Below, one piece after another: positions 49,775-60,640 of a stretch of 64,000 bases of DNA. The notes under the pieces were generated by a model, which was given only the letters and a program-made list of their open reading frames with translations, did no database searches and had not been told where the DNA came from. Source of the stretch: an uncultured Leifsonia sp. (GTDB lineage: Bacteria > Actinomycetota > Actinomycetes > Actinomycetales > Microbacteriaceae); the NCBI RefSeq assembly GCF_945957465.1, contig NZ_CAMFLC010000001.1:1-64000 (forward strand), given 5' to 3'. The position numbers and the translations under genes are program-made. The stretch's first letter is position 1; each line of letters begins with the position of its first letter.

Positions 49775-50682
49775 TGTGCCTGCCGTGGAGGGGCGCCACC
49801 CTGCGTTACGGCGTCCGCACCACCCGCGACGGACACCGCCGCGGCCTTTGTTTCTTCGGAGGAGGAAGGCTCGGCGCTGAGGACGCCCGCTGTGCGACCC
49901 TCGCTGTCGACGAGCACGGTCCCGGTCGTGGTCTGCTCGATGTGAAGGGCACGCTTGCCACGGTCGGCGCCGACGAAGGAGGCGACGAACTCGTCGGCGG
50001 GCGATGCGAGGATCTCCGCGGGCGTGCCCTTCTGCGCCACGATGCCGCCCTTGCGGAAGATGACCACCTGGTCGCCGAGGCGGAACGCCTCATCGATGTC
50101 GTGCGTCACGAAGAGCACCGTCTTGCCGAGGTCGCGCTGCAGGCGAAGCAACTCGTTCTGGAGGTCGTCGCGCACGATCGGGTCGACCGCGCCGAACGGC
50201 TCGTCCATCAGCAGGATGTTGGGGTCGACCGCGAGACCGCGGGCCACGCCGACGCGCTGCTGCTGACCTCCCGACAGCTGGCTGGGGTACTTGTCCGCGA
50301 GCGACCGCTCGAGCCCCACCGTGTCCATCAACTCGAGCGCACGCTCGTGGGCCTGCTTCTTCTTGACACCGGTGAGCAGCGGCACGGTCGCGATGTTGTC
50401 GACGACCTTGCGGTGCGGCAGCAGGCCCGAGTTCTGCATGACGTAGCCGATGCGACGCCGCAGGTTGACGGGCTTGAGGCTCTGCACGTCTTCGCCGTCG
50501 ATCGACACGGTGCCGCTGGTCGGATCGACCATGCGGTTGACCATGCGCAGGATGGTCGTCTTGCCGCTGCCCGACGAGCCCACCAGGACGGTGATCTTGC
50601 GTGACGGGATGACGAGGGAGAAGTCGTCGACCGCGACGGTCCCGTCGGGGAACCGCTTCGTCACCGAGCGGAACTCGATCAT
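49771..50682 (-). CDS. Osmoprotectant ABC transporter ATP-binding protein
   Basis: [60 protein letters not shown]. Confidence 0.93.
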   Translation of the reverse strand: MIEFRSVTKRFPDGTVAVDDFSLVIPSRKITVLVGSSGSGKTTILRMVNRMVDPTSGTVSIDGEDVQSLKPVNLRRRIGYVMQNSGLLPHRKVVDNIATVPLLTGVKKKQAHERALELMDTVGLERSLADKYPSQLSGGQQQRVGVARGLAVDPNILLMDEPFGAVDPIVRDDLQNELLRLQRDLGKTVLFVTHDIDEAFRLGDQVVIFRKGGIVAQKGTPAEILASPADEFVASFVGADRGKRALHIEQTTTGTVLVDSEGRTAGVLSAEPSSSEETKAAAVSVAGGADAVTQGGAPPRQAQ

Positions 50683-50821
50683 CGGTCCTCAACTCTCGGT
50701 CGATTGGGCAGGCTGGTCGGTCTGAACGGGGCCATCGGCTCCAGCCAAACAGCGTTTCGACCAATCCGCAATGAATTGAGTCGGTTTGTGGCGGGAAATC
50801 CCAGGCACCATGTGACAACCC

Positions 50822-50839
50822 TGTCGGGTACCACCGACA
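50822..50839. promoter_or_regulatory. Dyad between tetR and the osmoprotectant ABC operon
   Basis: TGTCGG-GTACCA-CCGACA. Confidence 0.35.
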
Positions 50840-50879
50840 TTCCCGAGGGTGCGATACCGGGGTGCAGAACCGAGAGGCG

Positions 50880-51539
50880 TCAGCCCTTCGGGTCGTAGCG
50901 CCGTTCCAGGTACTCGCGCGCGACGGAGCGCGCCTCGTCGATGAAGCGCTCGTCGCCCATCGGGTCGTCGAGGAAGGCGCGGTTGATCAGCCCGTCCATG
51001 ATCTCGACCACGATCTCAAGCCGGAAGGCGAGATCCTCGCCGGCGGGCAGGCCGAACTCCTCCGACAGGATCGCCGCGAACTGCGAAGCGAACGATGCGG
51101 TGTGCTCCGGCTCCTCTTCGCCGGGCAGGCCGGAGCGCTCGGCATCGGTGAACCGGATGATGCGGAAGCCCGTCTCGGTGCGGAACATCGCGACGAACGC
51201 ATCGATCGCGCACTCCACGGCGTTCCACCAGTGTTCGGGGCTCTCGGTGTGGATGGCCTCCACGACCGAGCGCCGGTAGCGCAGGAGCGCACGGTCGCGC
51301 AGCGCCTGCAGGAGCACGATACGGTCGGGGAAGTAGCGGTAGACCGTGCCGATGGACGCGCCGGCGCGATCGGCCACCATCGCGGTGGTGAGCCGGTCGA
51401 ATCCGATCTCGTCGACCACCTCGGCTGCGGCGTCGAGCAGGGCGTCGATCCGCGCAGCGCTGCGCTCCTGGATCGGCTCCGTGCGCACGAGCGGCGCTCC
51501 GACGGTGTTCTGTGCTGCGACCAGGTCGTTGATGGGCAC
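50880..51539 (-). CDS. TetR family regulator
   Basis: RIDALLDAAAEVVDEIGFDRLTTAMVADRAGASIGTVYRYFPDRIVLLQAL; RBS AAGAAGGAG before GTG. Confidence 0.9.
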   Translation of the reverse strand: MPINDLVAAQNTVGAPLVRTEPIQERSAARIDALLDAAAEVVDEIGFDRLTTAMVADRAGASIGTVYRYFPDRIVLLQALRDRALLRYRRSVVEAIHTESPEHWWNAVECAIDAFVAMFRTETGFRIIRFTDAERSGLPGEEEPEHTASFASQFAAILSEEFGLPAGEDLAFRLEIVVEIMDGLINRAFLDDPMGDERFIDEARSVAREYLERRYDPKG

Positions 51540-51684
51540 GAGGGCGACTCCTTCTTTCTGTGTTCCACGATACGCGTGCGGGTCCCCAGCCCGGCGACGG
51601 ATTCCGTCCATCGCTCACTTCGGATCATATTCGTGGAAACCTCACCTTTGCTCGGGAAATGCCTCTGACACTCCGAAGATCGGT

Positions 51685-51700
51685 CCCCCAGATCTGGGGG
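51685..51700. promoter_or_regulatory. Perfect 16-bp palindrome between divergent tetR and App1-like genes
   Basis: CCCCCAGATCTGGGGG. Confidence 0.45.
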
Positions 51701-51744
51701 CTGCGTCCGGGCGGCCCCCCACTCCATGAGAAACTGGTACCTCT

Positions 51745-52812
51745 ATGACTGCCACCCCAGCCAGGCGCAGCGCGAGCGTCGAGCCGATCATGCACCGCGC
51801 GGCGCGCGTCGAGGATGCCTTCCACGAGTTCCGCGCCCGCCGGGCGCGCAAGCGGGGGTTCCTGGCGACGGTCGTGCCGTACACCGGCTACGGCGCCCCG
51901 TCGTGGGTGCGCATCCTGGCGCGCGTCGTGCTGGCCAAGGATCCCCGACCGGGCAGCCGCGCCGAGCGCAAGCACCGCAAGCGCGAGGAGTCGATCCGCG
52001 GTTGGCGTTCGTTCATCAGCGTTCCCGTGGCCGACGTGACAGTCGTGGTCGAGGTCGAGGGCGACCGCCATGAAGTGAAGCCGGACCGCGGCGGCGTGAT
52101 CGACACCGTCATCCCGGTGCAGCTCACACCGGGATGGCACACGGTCACTCTGAGCACCTCGGAGTCCTCACGAGTCTTCGAAGCGCCGGTCTACATCGTC
52201 GACCCGAAGGCCACCTTCGGAATCATCTCCGACGTGGACGACACGGTGATGGTGACCGCTCTCCCCCGCCCGCTGCTGGCGGCGTGGAACACCTTCGTGC
52301 TTGACGAGCACGCCCGCGTGCCCACGCCGGGCATGTCGGTGCTCCTGGAACGCCTGGCCGCCGCGCACCCCGGGGCCCCGGTCATCTACCTCTCCACGGG
52401 TGCCTGGAACGTCGCACCGACGCTCACCCGATTCCTCTCGCGCAACCTGTTCCCGGCCGGCCCGCTGCTGCTCACCGACTGGGGACCGACGCACGACCGC
52501 TTCTTCCGGTCGGGGCGCGAGCACAAACGCACCAGCCTCGCGCGGCTCGCAGACGAGTTCCCCGGACTCCGCTGGCTGCTCGTCGGCGACGACGGCCAGC
52601 ACGACGAGACCCTCTACGGCGAGTTCACGACCGCTCATCCGGGCAACGTCGCGGCTGTGGCCATCCGCCAGCTCTCCAGCGGTGAGGCGGTCCTCGCCGG
52701 CGGCCGGTCCAAGGCCGAGAAGCACAGCGAGATCTCGGGGGCGCCGTGGGTGTACGCCCCCGACGGCGCCGGGCTGCTCGAGCAGTTGCGCGAGCTCGAC
52801 CTGCTCCCGTGA
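51745..52812 (+). CDS. App1 family phosphatase-domain protein (DUF2183-like)
   Basis: TFGIISDVDDTVMVT (DxDxT), IYLSTGAWNVAPTLTRFLSRNLFPAGPLLLTDWG, WLLVGDDGQHDETLYGEF. Confidence 0.92.
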   Translation: MTATPARRSASVEPIMHRAARVEDAFHEFRARRARKRGFLATVVPYTGYGAPSWVRILARVVLAKDPRPGSRAERKHRKREESIRGWRSFISVPVADVTVVVEVEGDRHEVKPDRGGVIDTVIPVQLTPGWHTVTLSTSESSRVFEAPVYIVDPKATFGIISDVDDTVMVTALPRPLLAAWNTFVLDEHARVPTPGMSVLLERLAAAHPGAPVIYLSTGAWNVAPTLTRFLSRNLFPAGPLLLTDWGPTHDRFFRSGREHKRTSLARLADEFPGLRWLLVGDDGQHDETLYGEFTTAHPGNVAAVAIRQLSSGEAVLAGGRSKAEKHSEISGAPWVYAPDGAGLLEQLRELDLLP

Positions 52813-52855
52813 CCGGCCCACGACGCGTGTCGTCGGTCTGCGCGACACTGGGCTC

Positions 52856-53932
52856 ATGACCTCCCGCGCCGACCTGCTCCGGATGCGCGCCCTCGCGCAC
52901 GCGATCGACGGTGAGCGGGAGAGCACTCCTGCCGACGTCGCACGACGGCTGCTGGCCGTGCAGGCGCAGGACTTCGCTGCGGCGTGCTGGGCGCTGGGCC
53001 TGCGCACCGGCGGGGCGACCCGAACCGACGTACTCGCCGAGCTCGACGCGGGAGCCATCGTGCGCTCGTGGCCGATGCGCGGAACGCTGCACTTCGTGCC
53101 GCCGGAGGACCTCCGCTGGATGCTGGGCGTGACGACGTCCCGGATGATCGCCGGTCTCGCCGCGCGCCACCGCCAGCTGGAGCTCGAACAGCCGGACTTC
53201 CATCGCGCACGCGACCTCGTCACCGAGGCGCTCTCCGGAGGCCGCAGCATCGGGCGGGCGGAGCTCATGGAGCTGTGGGAGAGGGCGGGCATCGCGACCG
53301 CAGGGCAGCGCGGCTATCACCTCATCTACTTCCTCGCCCAGACCGGGGTGCTCTGCTGGGGGCCGACGCTCCGCACGCAGCAGGCGCTCGTGCTGCTCGA
53401 CGAGTGGGTCCCGCTGTCGCGGCGGCTCGAACCCGACGAGGCCTGGGGCGAGTTCCTGCTGCGGTACCTGCGGGGCCACGGTCCCGCGACCGTCAAGGAC
53501 TTCGTCTGGTGGACGAAGGGCACCGTCGCCGGCGCGAAGACCGGGCTGGCGGTGGCGGGCGATGCGGTCACGTCCGTGGAGGTCGACGGAACGACCTACC
53601 TCGTGCCCGTGGAGCTCGCGGATCGGGCGGCCTCCACCGCGCAGACCCGCCGCGAACGCGAGTCCGTCCACCTGCTCCCGGCGTTCGACGAGTACCTGCT
53701 CGGCTATCAGGACCGCACCGCCGTGCTCGACGCCGCGCACTTCGAACGGATCGTCCCGGGCGGGAACGGCATCTTCCAGCCGACGGTCGTGGCGCACGGG
53801 CGCGTCGTCGGCACGTGGCGCCGCCCGGGAGGGCACGGCCAGGTCGACATCCAGCCGTTCGTCCCGCTGACGGCGACGCAGGAGCGGGCGGCGGCACGCT
53901 CGGCGGCGGCGTACCGGCGATTCGCCGCCTGA
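52856..53932 (+). CDS. Winged-helix DNA-binding domain protein (HTH_42/AlkZ-like)
   Basis: RRLLAVQAQDFAAACWALGLR, IVRSWPMRGTLHFVPPEDLRWML, LLPAFDEYLLGYQDR. Confidence 0.9.
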   Translation: MTSRADLLRMRALAHAIDGERESTPADVARRLLAVQAQDFAAACWALGLRTGGATRTDVLAELDAGAIVRSWPMRGTLHFVPPEDLRWMLGVTTSRMIAGLAARHRQLELEQPDFHRARDLVTEALSGGRSIGRAELMELWERAGIATAGQRGYHLIYFLAQTGVLCWGPTLRTQQALVLLDEWVPLSRRLEPDEAWGEFLLRYLRGHGPATVKDFVWWTKGTVAGAKTGLAVAGDAVTSVEVDGTTYLVPVELADRAASTAQTRRERESVHLLPAFDEYLLGYQDRTAVLDAAHFERIVPGGNGIFQPTVVAHGRVVGTWRRPGGHGQVDIQPFVPLTATQERAAARSAAAYRRFAA

Positions 53933-53964
53933 AGGGGACCCCGGCCACGGGCTACGCTGGTCGG

Positions 53965-55038
53965 GTGGCTCCGAAGTTCCCGGTCAAGATCCGACTGCCC
54001 GCGAACATCCGGGCCTCCTCCAGGGTCCCCTTCCTCCAGGTGGCCAAGACCGCGGCCGCCATGATCATCTCCTGGGGCATCGCCACCCTGCTGTTCCCCG
54101 GTGAGCTGCCCGTCTTCGCGGCCATCGCCGCGCTGCTGGTCGTGCAGCCGAGCGTGAACCAATCGGTCGGCCGCGCGATCGAACGCTCGATCGGCGTGAT
54201 CGTCGGTGTCGTGATCGCGTACGTGGTCGGGCTGGCGTTCGGCAGCAACACCTGGATCGTGCTCCTGGCCCTGGTCGCGTCGCTCTTCCTGGCCTGGGCG
54301 CTCAAGCTCACGCCCGGCACGGCCAACCAGGTGCCGATCAGCGTGATGCTGGTGCTTTCCCTGGGCGCAGCGAACCTGGAGTACCCACTCGCACGCATCG
54401 TCGAGACCGTCCTCGGGGCCGCGGTGGGCGTGATCATCAACATCGCCGTCGTACCTCCCGTGCTGACCGGGCCGGCACGCGCGTCGGTCCTCACACTGGG
54501 TACCGAGATCGCGGCGACGCTCGACCGGCTGGCGCACGCCCTCACCAGCCGGCCCACCGCAGGCGAGCGGGATGCGCTCCTGATCGAGGCGCGGCTGCTG
54601 CGCCCGATGGAGAAGAAGTCCGAAGCGGCGCTGACGGCCGCCGACGAGAGCCTCACCCTCAACCCGCGGCAGTCCCGCCACCGCGCGGTGCTCGAGCACG
54701 ACGAGCAGCTCTTCGCCCGGCTGCGGCCGTTGATCACGCGGTCGCTCGGAATGACCCGCGCCTTCCACGACCACTACGACGACAGCCTCGCGGACGAACC
54801 GACCATCGCCGCGATCGCCGACGAACTGGAGCGGTCGGCGCACGACCTCCGGCTCCTCACGCGGGACCCCGATGCACCCGTCGAGGAGCCGACCACCGAG
54901 ACGGCCGGCCTCCCCGTGCTGACGGCGCCGCTGGTCGTCGCGACGCCCAATCCGCGGCACTGGGTGCTGATCGGCTCGCTGATGGAGGACCTGCGCCGCA
55001 TCCACGCGGAGATCACCGGGGACGACGAGGCCGCCTGA
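53965..55038 (+). CDS. FUSC family / aromatic acid exporter-like membrane protein
   Basis: N-terminal TM block AAAMIISWGIATLLFPGELPVFAAIAALLVVQPSVNQSVGRAIERSIGVIVGV. Confidence 0.87.
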   Translation: MAPKFPVKIRLPANIRASSRVPFLQVAKTAAAMIISWGIATLLFPGELPVFAAIAALLVVQPSVNQSVGRAIERSIGVIVGVVIAYVVGLAFGSNTWIVLLALVASLFLAWALKLTPGTANQVPISVMLVLSLGAANLEYPLARIVETVLGAAVGVIINIAVVPPVLTGPARASVLTLGTEIAATLDRLAHALTSRPTAGERDALLIEARLLRPMEKKSEAALTAADESLTLNPRQSRHRAVLEHDEQLFARLRPLITRSLGMTRAFHDHYDDSLADEPTIAAIADELERSAHDLRLLTRDPDAPVEEPTTETAGLPVLTAPLVVATPNPRHWVLIGSLMEDLRRIHAEITGDDEAA

Positions 55039-55050
55039 GCCACCCGATCT

Positions 55051-55087
55051 GCGCGGCCAGGCGATACGGGCAGCCCGCCGGCCGCGC
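55051..55087. terminator. Hairpin between convergent FUSC and proS
   Basis: GCGCGGCC ... GGCCGCGC 8-bp perfect stem with inner pairing. Confidence 0.45.
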
Positions 55088-55095
55088 CGCGATCG

Positions 55096-56862
55096 TCAGG
55101 AGGTGAGTGCCGCGATCGCCTCGGCCAGCGGGAGCGTGGAACGCTCGCCGCTGCGGCGGTCCCACAGCTCGACTTCGCCGTCGGCGGCACCACGCCCCGC
55201 GACCAGCACGCGCGGGATCCCCAGAAGCTCCGCATCGCCGAACTTCACGCCGGGCGACACCTTGGGGCGGTCGTCCAGCAGCACGTCGAGGCCGGCGGCC
55301 TCCAGCTCGGCGGTCGCCTGCTCGGCCACGTCGAACGCCACGGCGTCCCGGCCGGCGGCCACCACGTGCACGTCGAACGGGGAGACCGACGCGGGCCAGA
55401 CGAGGCCCTTGTCGTCGTTGTTCTCCTCGGCGATGATCGCCAGGATGCGGGTCACGCCGATGCCGTACGAGCCCATGGTGACCGTGACGAGCTTGCCGTT
55501 CTCGTCGAGGACCTTGAGACCCAGTGCGTCCGCGTACTTGCGGCCGAGCTGGAACACGTGCCCGATCTCCATGCCGCGCGCGAGCTCGACAGGGCCGGAG
55601 CCGTCCGGCGCGGGGTCGCCCGCTTTGACGTCGGCGACCTCCACCGTGCCGTCCCAGCCGAAATCGCGACCGGCGACCAGCCCGAAGACGTGCTTGCCGT
55701 GGATGTTCGCGCCGGTGATCCAGCCCGAGCCGTCCACGACCCGCGGGTCGACGACGTAGCGGATGCCGGTGGACGCCTCCTCGCCGAGCACGGCGCCGTC
55801 GGCCGACCACGGGCCGATGTAGCCCTTGACCAGCCCGGGGTGCTTCGCGAAATCCTCGTCGGTGGCCGCGTCGACGTCGGCGGGCGCGAAGGCGACTTCC
55901 GCACGCTTGAGGTCGACCTCGCGGTCACCGGGGAGGCCGACGACGACGAGCTCACGCGTTCCGTCGAGGTGCGTGAGCGCCAGCACGACGTTCTTCAACG
56001 TGTCCGCCGCCGTCCACGCCCGGCCGTCCGGGCGCGGGTGCTTCTCGTTCGCGACGTCGACCAGCGTCTGGATCGTCGGAGTATCAGGAGTGTCGAGCAC
56101 CTCCTGAGGCGTGAGCTTCTCGTAGCTGCGCGGCGCGGGGGCCGTCGTGGTGTAGGCCTCCACGTTGGCCGCGTAGCCGCCGGCCGACCGCACGAAGGTG
56201 TCTTCGCCGACCGGTGTCGGGTGCAGGAACTCCTCGCTGCGCGATCCGCCCATCGCGCCGGCATCGGCCTGCACGATCACGTAGTCGAGGCCGAGGCGCG
56301 TGAAGATGCGCTCGTAAGCGTCGCGCTGCGCCATGTAGCTGGCGTCGAGGCCCTCGTCGGTGTAGTCGAACGAGTAGGCGTCCTTCATGGTGAACTCGCG
56401 TCCGCGCAGCAGGCCGCCGCGCGGCCGGGCCTCGTCGCGGTACTTGTCCTGGATCTGGTAGATCGACAGCGGGAGGTCTTTGTACGAGGAGTACAGGTCT
56501 TTGACCAGCAGCGTGAAGACTTCTTCGTGGGTGGGCGCGAGCAGGTAGTCGGCGCCCTTGCGGTCCTTCAGGCGGAAGATGCCGTCGCCGTACTCCTCCC
56601 AGCGGCCGGTCGCCTCGTAAGGCTCGCGCGGCAGCAGGGCGGGGAAGTGCACCTCGTGCGCTCCGGCCGCGGTCATCTCCTCGCGGATGATCTGCTCGAT
56701 CTTCGCCTTGACCCGCAACCCCAGCGGCAACCACGCGAAGATGCCCGGCGCCTGGCGGCGGACGTAGCCTGCGCGCACGAGGAGCTTGTGGCTGGTCACC
56801 TCCGCGTCGGAGGGGTCTTCACGGAGGGTGCGGAGGAAGTAGTTCGTCAGGCGAGTAGGCAC
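55096..56862 (-). CDS. proS: Prolyl-tRNA synthetase
   Basis: [69 protein letters not shown]. Confidence 0.97.
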   Translation of the reverse strand: MPTRLTNYFLRTLREDPSDAEVTSHKLLVRAGYVRRQAPGIFAWLPLGLRVKAKIEQIIREEMTAAGAHEVHFPALLPREPYEATGRWEEYGDGIFRLKDRKGADYLLAPTHEEVFTLLVKDLYSSYKDLPLSIYQIQDKYRDEARPRGGLLRGREFTMKDAYSFDYTDEGLDASYMAQRDAYERIFTRLGLDYVIVQADAGAMGGSRSEEFLHPTPVGEDTFVRSAGGYAANVEAYTTTAPAPRSYEKLTPQEVLDTPDTPTIQTLVDVANEKHPRPDGRAWTAADTLKNVVLALTHLDGTRELVVVGLPGDREVDLKRAEVAFAPADVDAATDEDFAKHPGLVKGYIGPWSADGAVLGEEASTGIRYVVDPRVVDGSGWITGANIHGKHVFGLVAGRDFGWDGTVEVADVKAGDPAPDGSGPVELARGMEIGHVFQLGRKYADALGLKVLDENGKLVTVTMGSYGIGVTRILAIIAEENNDDKGLVWPASVSPFDVHVVAAGRDAVAFDVAEQATAELEAAGLDVLLDDRPKVSPGVKFGDAELLGIPRVLVAGRGAADGEVELWDRRSGERSTLPLAEAIAALTS

Positions 56863-56934
56863 CGTTCCATGTTAGTGGTGCGGTGGAGGTGGGCCTCGCC
56901 TGCCGGACGCCGCCGGCGGATGCGCGCCGGAGGT

Positions 56935-58092
56935 CTAGTGCCCGACGGTGACGACGGGCTCCCCGGAAGCGACCTGCGCCGCCTCCATCTCGGCGGCGAT
57001 GCGGGTCGCCTCGGCGATCAGGGTCGGCACGATCTCCGCCTCCGGCACGGTCTTGATGACCTCGCCCTTGACGAAGATCTGGCCCTTGCCGTTGCCGCTG
57101 GCGACACCGAGATCCGCCTCGCGGGCCTCCCCGGGCCCGTTGACGACGCAGCCCATGACCGCCACCCGCAGCGGAACGCTCATGCCCTGAAGACCCTCGG
57201 TGACGCTGTCGGCCAGGGTGTAGACGTCGACCTGGGCGCGGCCGCAGCTCGGGCACGAGACGATCTCGAGTTTGCGCTCACGCAGGTTGAGCGACTGCAG
57301 GATCTGGAGGCCCACCTTAACCTCTTCGGCCGGCGGCGCCGACAGCGAGACGCGGATCGTGTCGCCGATGCCCTCGGCGAGCAGGATGCCGAACGCGGTC
57401 GCGGACTTGATCGTGCCCTGGAAGGCCGGACCAGCCTCCGTCACACCGAGGTGGAGGGGCCAGTCGCCCCGCTCGGCGAGCTGGCGGTACGCCTTGACCA
57501 TGACGATCGGGTCGTTGTGCTTGACCGAGATCTTGAAGTCGTGGAAGTCGTGCTCCTCGAAGAGGCCGGCCTCCCACACGGCGCTCTCGACGAGCGCCTC
57601 CGCGGTCGGCTTGCCGTACTTCTGCAACAGGCTCGGCTCGAGCGAGCCGGCATTCACGCCGATGCGCAGCGAGACGCCGGCCGCTTTGGCGTACGCGGCG
57701 ATCTTGCCGACCTGGTCGTCGAACTTGCGGATGTTGCCCGGGTTGACGCGGACGGCCGCGCAGCCCGCGTCGATCGCCGCGTAGACGTAGTTCGGCTGGA
57801 AGTGGATGTCGGCGATCACCGGGATCTGGCTCTTCTTGGCGATGATCGGCAGCGCCTCGGCGTCGTCGCGGCTCGGAACGGCGACCCGCACGATGTCGCA
57901 ACCGGAGGCGGTGAGCTCGGCGATCTGCTGGAGGGTCGCGTTGATGTTCGTCGTCGGCGTCGTGGTCATCGACTGGACGCTGACGGGGGCGTCGCCTCCG
58001 ACCAGGACCTTGCCGACGCGGATCTGACGGGACTTGCGACGGGGTGCGAGGGTCTCGGGGACCTTGGGCATCCCCAGGTTGATAGCTGCCAC
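56935..58092 (-). CDS. ispG: 4-hydroxy-3-methylbut-2-en-1-yl diphosphate synthase
   Basis: [53 protein letters not shown]. Confidence 0.97.
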   Translation of the reverse strand: MAAINLGMPKVPETLAPRRKSRQIRVGKVLVGGDAPVSVQSMTTTPTTNINATLQQIAELTASGCDIVRVAVPSRDDAEALPIIAKKSQIPVIADIHFQPNYVYAAIDAGCAAVRVNPGNIRKFDDQVGKIAAYAKAAGVSLRIGVNAGSLEPSLLQKYGKPTAEALVESAVWEAGLFEEHDFHDFKISVKHNDPIVMVKAYRQLAERGDWPLHLGVTEAGPAFQGTIKSATAFGILLAEGIGDTIRVSLSAPPAEEVKVGLQILQSLNLRERKLEIVSCPSCGRAQVDVYTLADSVTEGLQGMSVPLRVAVMGCVVNGPGEAREADLGVASGNGKGQIFVKGEVIKTVPEAEIVPTLIAEATRIAAEMEAAQVASGEPVVTVGH

Positions 58093-58147
58093 CCGACAAT
58101 CCTACGCGTGCGGGTGGGAGGCGGCTGGGCGTGACTCGTGAGCCGCC

Positions 58148-59479
58148 TCAACCGAACAGGTTGACCGGTTTGACGATGTCGGCGTACATGAGCAGCAGGC
58201 TCATCCCGCCCAGGACGACCACGACGGCCATCGTCAGCGGCATCAGCTTGGCCATGTCGACCGGTCCAGGATCGCGGCGCTTGAAGAGCTTGGCCATCGT
58301 CCTCCGGAAGCCCTCCCAGAGCGCCCCGGCGATGTGGCCGCCGTCGAGCGGGAGCAACGGGATCAGGTTGAAGACGAAGAGGGCGACGTTCAGCGAGGCC
58401 AGGATGCCCAGCATCGTGTAGACCTTGTCGATCACCGGGACGCCGTCCAGCGCCGTGAGTTCTCCCGCCGCCCGGCCCACCCCGACGAGACTGATGGGAC
58501 CGTTGGGGTCGCGCGTGCCCGAGCCGAAGGCCGCGTTCCAGACGTCGACCATGCGCTGCGGGAGGTGGATGACGACCCCGACCACCGCCGACGTCTGGGC
58601 GCCGACCGCCGGCAGAACGGATGTGATCGGCTGCGGGACGAGCTCGGGAACCGAGCCGATCCCCACGAAACCGGCGGTCAGCGTCTCGGTGCTGCCGTCG
58701 GCCGCCTTCACGATCTGTCCGTTCGCGTCGGTCTTCGCGACGGTGTTGGTCTTCGGTGTCAGCGTGACCGTGCGCTCCTGGCCGTCTCGGCGCACGACGA
58801 CGGTCAGCGCGCGATCGGCCGAGTCGCGGATGATCGCGGTCGACTGCGCCCACGACGTGATGGGCGTGCCGTCGATGCTGACGATGGTGTCGCCGGGCTT
58901 GAGCCCCGCTGCAGCGGCCGGCCCCTGCGGATCGCTCGCCGCGCAGGTCTGGCTCGTGGTCGTCGCCGGGAGGACGCACTGGCTGACCGAGCCGATCGTC
59001 GTCGAGTTCTGCGGCGTGCCGAAGCCCATCAGGATCACGCCGAACAGCACGGTCGCGATCACCAGGTTCATGAACGGTCCGCCGAACATGACGATGATCC
59101 GCTTCCACACCGGGAGCCGGTAGAAGGTGCGGTCCTCGTCGCCGACCATCACCGTCTCCGAGCTCGCGGTGCGGGCGTCCTGCACCATCGCCTGCATGAA
59201 GCCGGTCGTCGCGTTGCGGCCGGAGCCGCCCGCCTTGCCGGGCGGGAACATCCCGATCATCGAGATGTACCCGCCGAGCGGAATCGCCTTGATTCCGTAC
59301 TCGGTCTCACCCCGCTTGACGGAGAACAGCGTTCGGCCGAACCCGATCATGTACTGGGTCACCTTGACGCCGAACAGCTTCGCGGGCACCAGGTGGCCGA
59401 TCTCGTGCAGCGCGATCGAGAGGGCGACGCCGATCAGGATGATGACGACGCCGAGGATGAACAGGAGCACGGAATCCAC
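58148..59479 (-). CDS. M50 site-2 protease (RseP/RIP family)
   Basis: SIALHEIGHLVPAKLFGVKV (HExxH), PDZ region, NLIPLLPLDGGHI. Confidence 0.95.
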   Translation of the reverse strand: MDSVLLFILGVVIILIGVALSIALHEIGHLVPAKLFGVKVTQYMIGFGRTLFSVKRGETEYGIKAIPLGGYISMIGMFPPGKAGGSGRNATTGFMQAMVQDARTASSETVMVGDEDRTFYRLPVWKRIIVMFGGPFMNLVIATVLFGVILMGFGTPQNSTTIGSVSQCVLPATTTSQTCAASDPQGPAAAAGLKPGDTIVSIDGTPITSWAQSTAIIRDSADRALTVVVRRDGQERTVTLTPKTNTVAKTDANGQIVKAADGSTETLTAGFVGIGSVPELVPQPITSVLPAVGAQTSAVVGVVIHLPQRMVDVWNAAFGSGTRDPNGPISLVGVGRAAGELTALDGVPVIDKVYTMLGILASLNVALFVFNLIPLLPLDGGHIAGALWEGFRRTMAKLFKRRDPGPVDMAKLMPLTMAVVVVLGGMSLLLMYADIVKPVNLFG

Positions 59480-59551
59480 GTGCTCAGGTTAGTGGCGATC
59501 GCTTGGAGGGAGCCGGACGGATGCTATGCGCAGGCTGCCCTGTTCCCGCGC

Positions 59552-60640
59552 TCAGGCCGAGGCGATGAGGGCGTCCGCCGTTTCGCGCGCCCACCGCTCC
59601 GCCTCGGCCAGCGACTCCAGGTTCAGCTGCGCCTCGGGTTCGTGCGCGTCGACCACCCGTTCCACCGTCTCGACGATGTCGAGGTAGCCGATCGTGCCGG
59701 CGTGGAACGCCGCGACGGCCTGCTCGTTGGCGGCGTTGAAGACCGCCGGGTAGGTCGAACCCGCCGCGCCAACGCGCTTCGCGAGGGCCACTGCCGGGAA
59801 CGCCTCGTCGTCGAGCGGCTCGAAGGTCCAGGTGTGCGCGCGGGTCCAGTCGAGCGGCTCCCCCACCCCCGGCACCCGGTCGGGCCAGCCCAGGCCGAGC
59901 GAGATCGGAAGCCGCATGTCGGGCGGCGAGGCCTGGGCGATCGTGGACCCGTCGACGAACTCCACCATCGAGTGGATGACCGACTGCGGGTGCACGGTGA
60001 CGTCGATGCGGTCGTACGGCACATCGAACAGCAGGTGGGCCTCGATGACCTCCAGGCCCTTGTTCACGAGCGTGGCGGAGTTGGTCGTGACGACCAGGCC
60101 CATGTCCCAGGTCGGGTGCGCGAGCGCCTGCGCCGGGGTCACGTCGCGCAGCGACTCCCGGCTGCGGCCGCGGAACGGTCCGCCCGAGGCGGTGAGCACG
60201 AGCCTGCGCACCTCGGAGGCCGCGCCGGAGCGCAACGCCTGCGCGAGAGCGGAATGCTCGGAGTCGACGGGGACCAACTGCCCGGGGGCCGCCGCCCGCT
60301 TGACGAGCTCTCCCCCGACGATGAGCGACTCCTTGTTGGCGAGCGCCAGCATCGCACCGGTCTCGAGCGCCGCGAGCGTCGGGCCGAGGCCCACCGAGCC
60401 GGTGATGCCGTTGAGCACGACGTCGGCCTCGACGGAACGGATCAGCCGGACGGCGTCAGCGGCCCCGAGCGCGGTCTCCCGCACCCCGAACCGCTCCGCC
60501 TGCTCGGCCAGGAGCCCGGCGTTGCGCCCCGCGGTGAGACCGACGACCTCGAACCGGTCGGGGTTCGCCGCGATGACGTCGAGCGCCTGCGTGCCGATCG
60601 AACCGGTCGAGCCGAGGATGACGACGCGGCGCGCGGTCAT
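59552..60640 (-). CDS. dxr: 1-deoxy-D-xylulose-5-phosphate reductoisomerase
   Basis: [63 protein letters not shown]. Confidence 0.97.
   Translation of the reverse strand: MTARRVVILGSTGSIGTQALDVIAANPDRFEVVGLTAGRNAGLLAEQAERFGVRETALGAADAVRLIRSVEADVVLNGITGSVGLGPTLAALETGAMLALANKESLIVGGELVKRAAAPGQLVPVDSEHSALAQALRSGAASEVRRLVLTASGGPFRGRSRESLRDVTPAQALAHPTWDMGLVVTTNSATLVNKGLEVIEAHLLFDVPYDRIDVTVHPQSVIHSMVEFVDGSTIAQASPPDMRLPISLGLGWPDRVPGVGEPLDWTRAHTWTFEPLDDEAFPAVALAKRVGAAGSTYPAVFNAANEQAVAAFHAGTIGYLDIVETVERVVDAHEPEAQLNLESLAEAERWARETADALIASA

Noticed and set aside
55366-58134. 922-aa plus-strand ORF
   Set aside because: Antisense to proS and ispG; spurious in high GC
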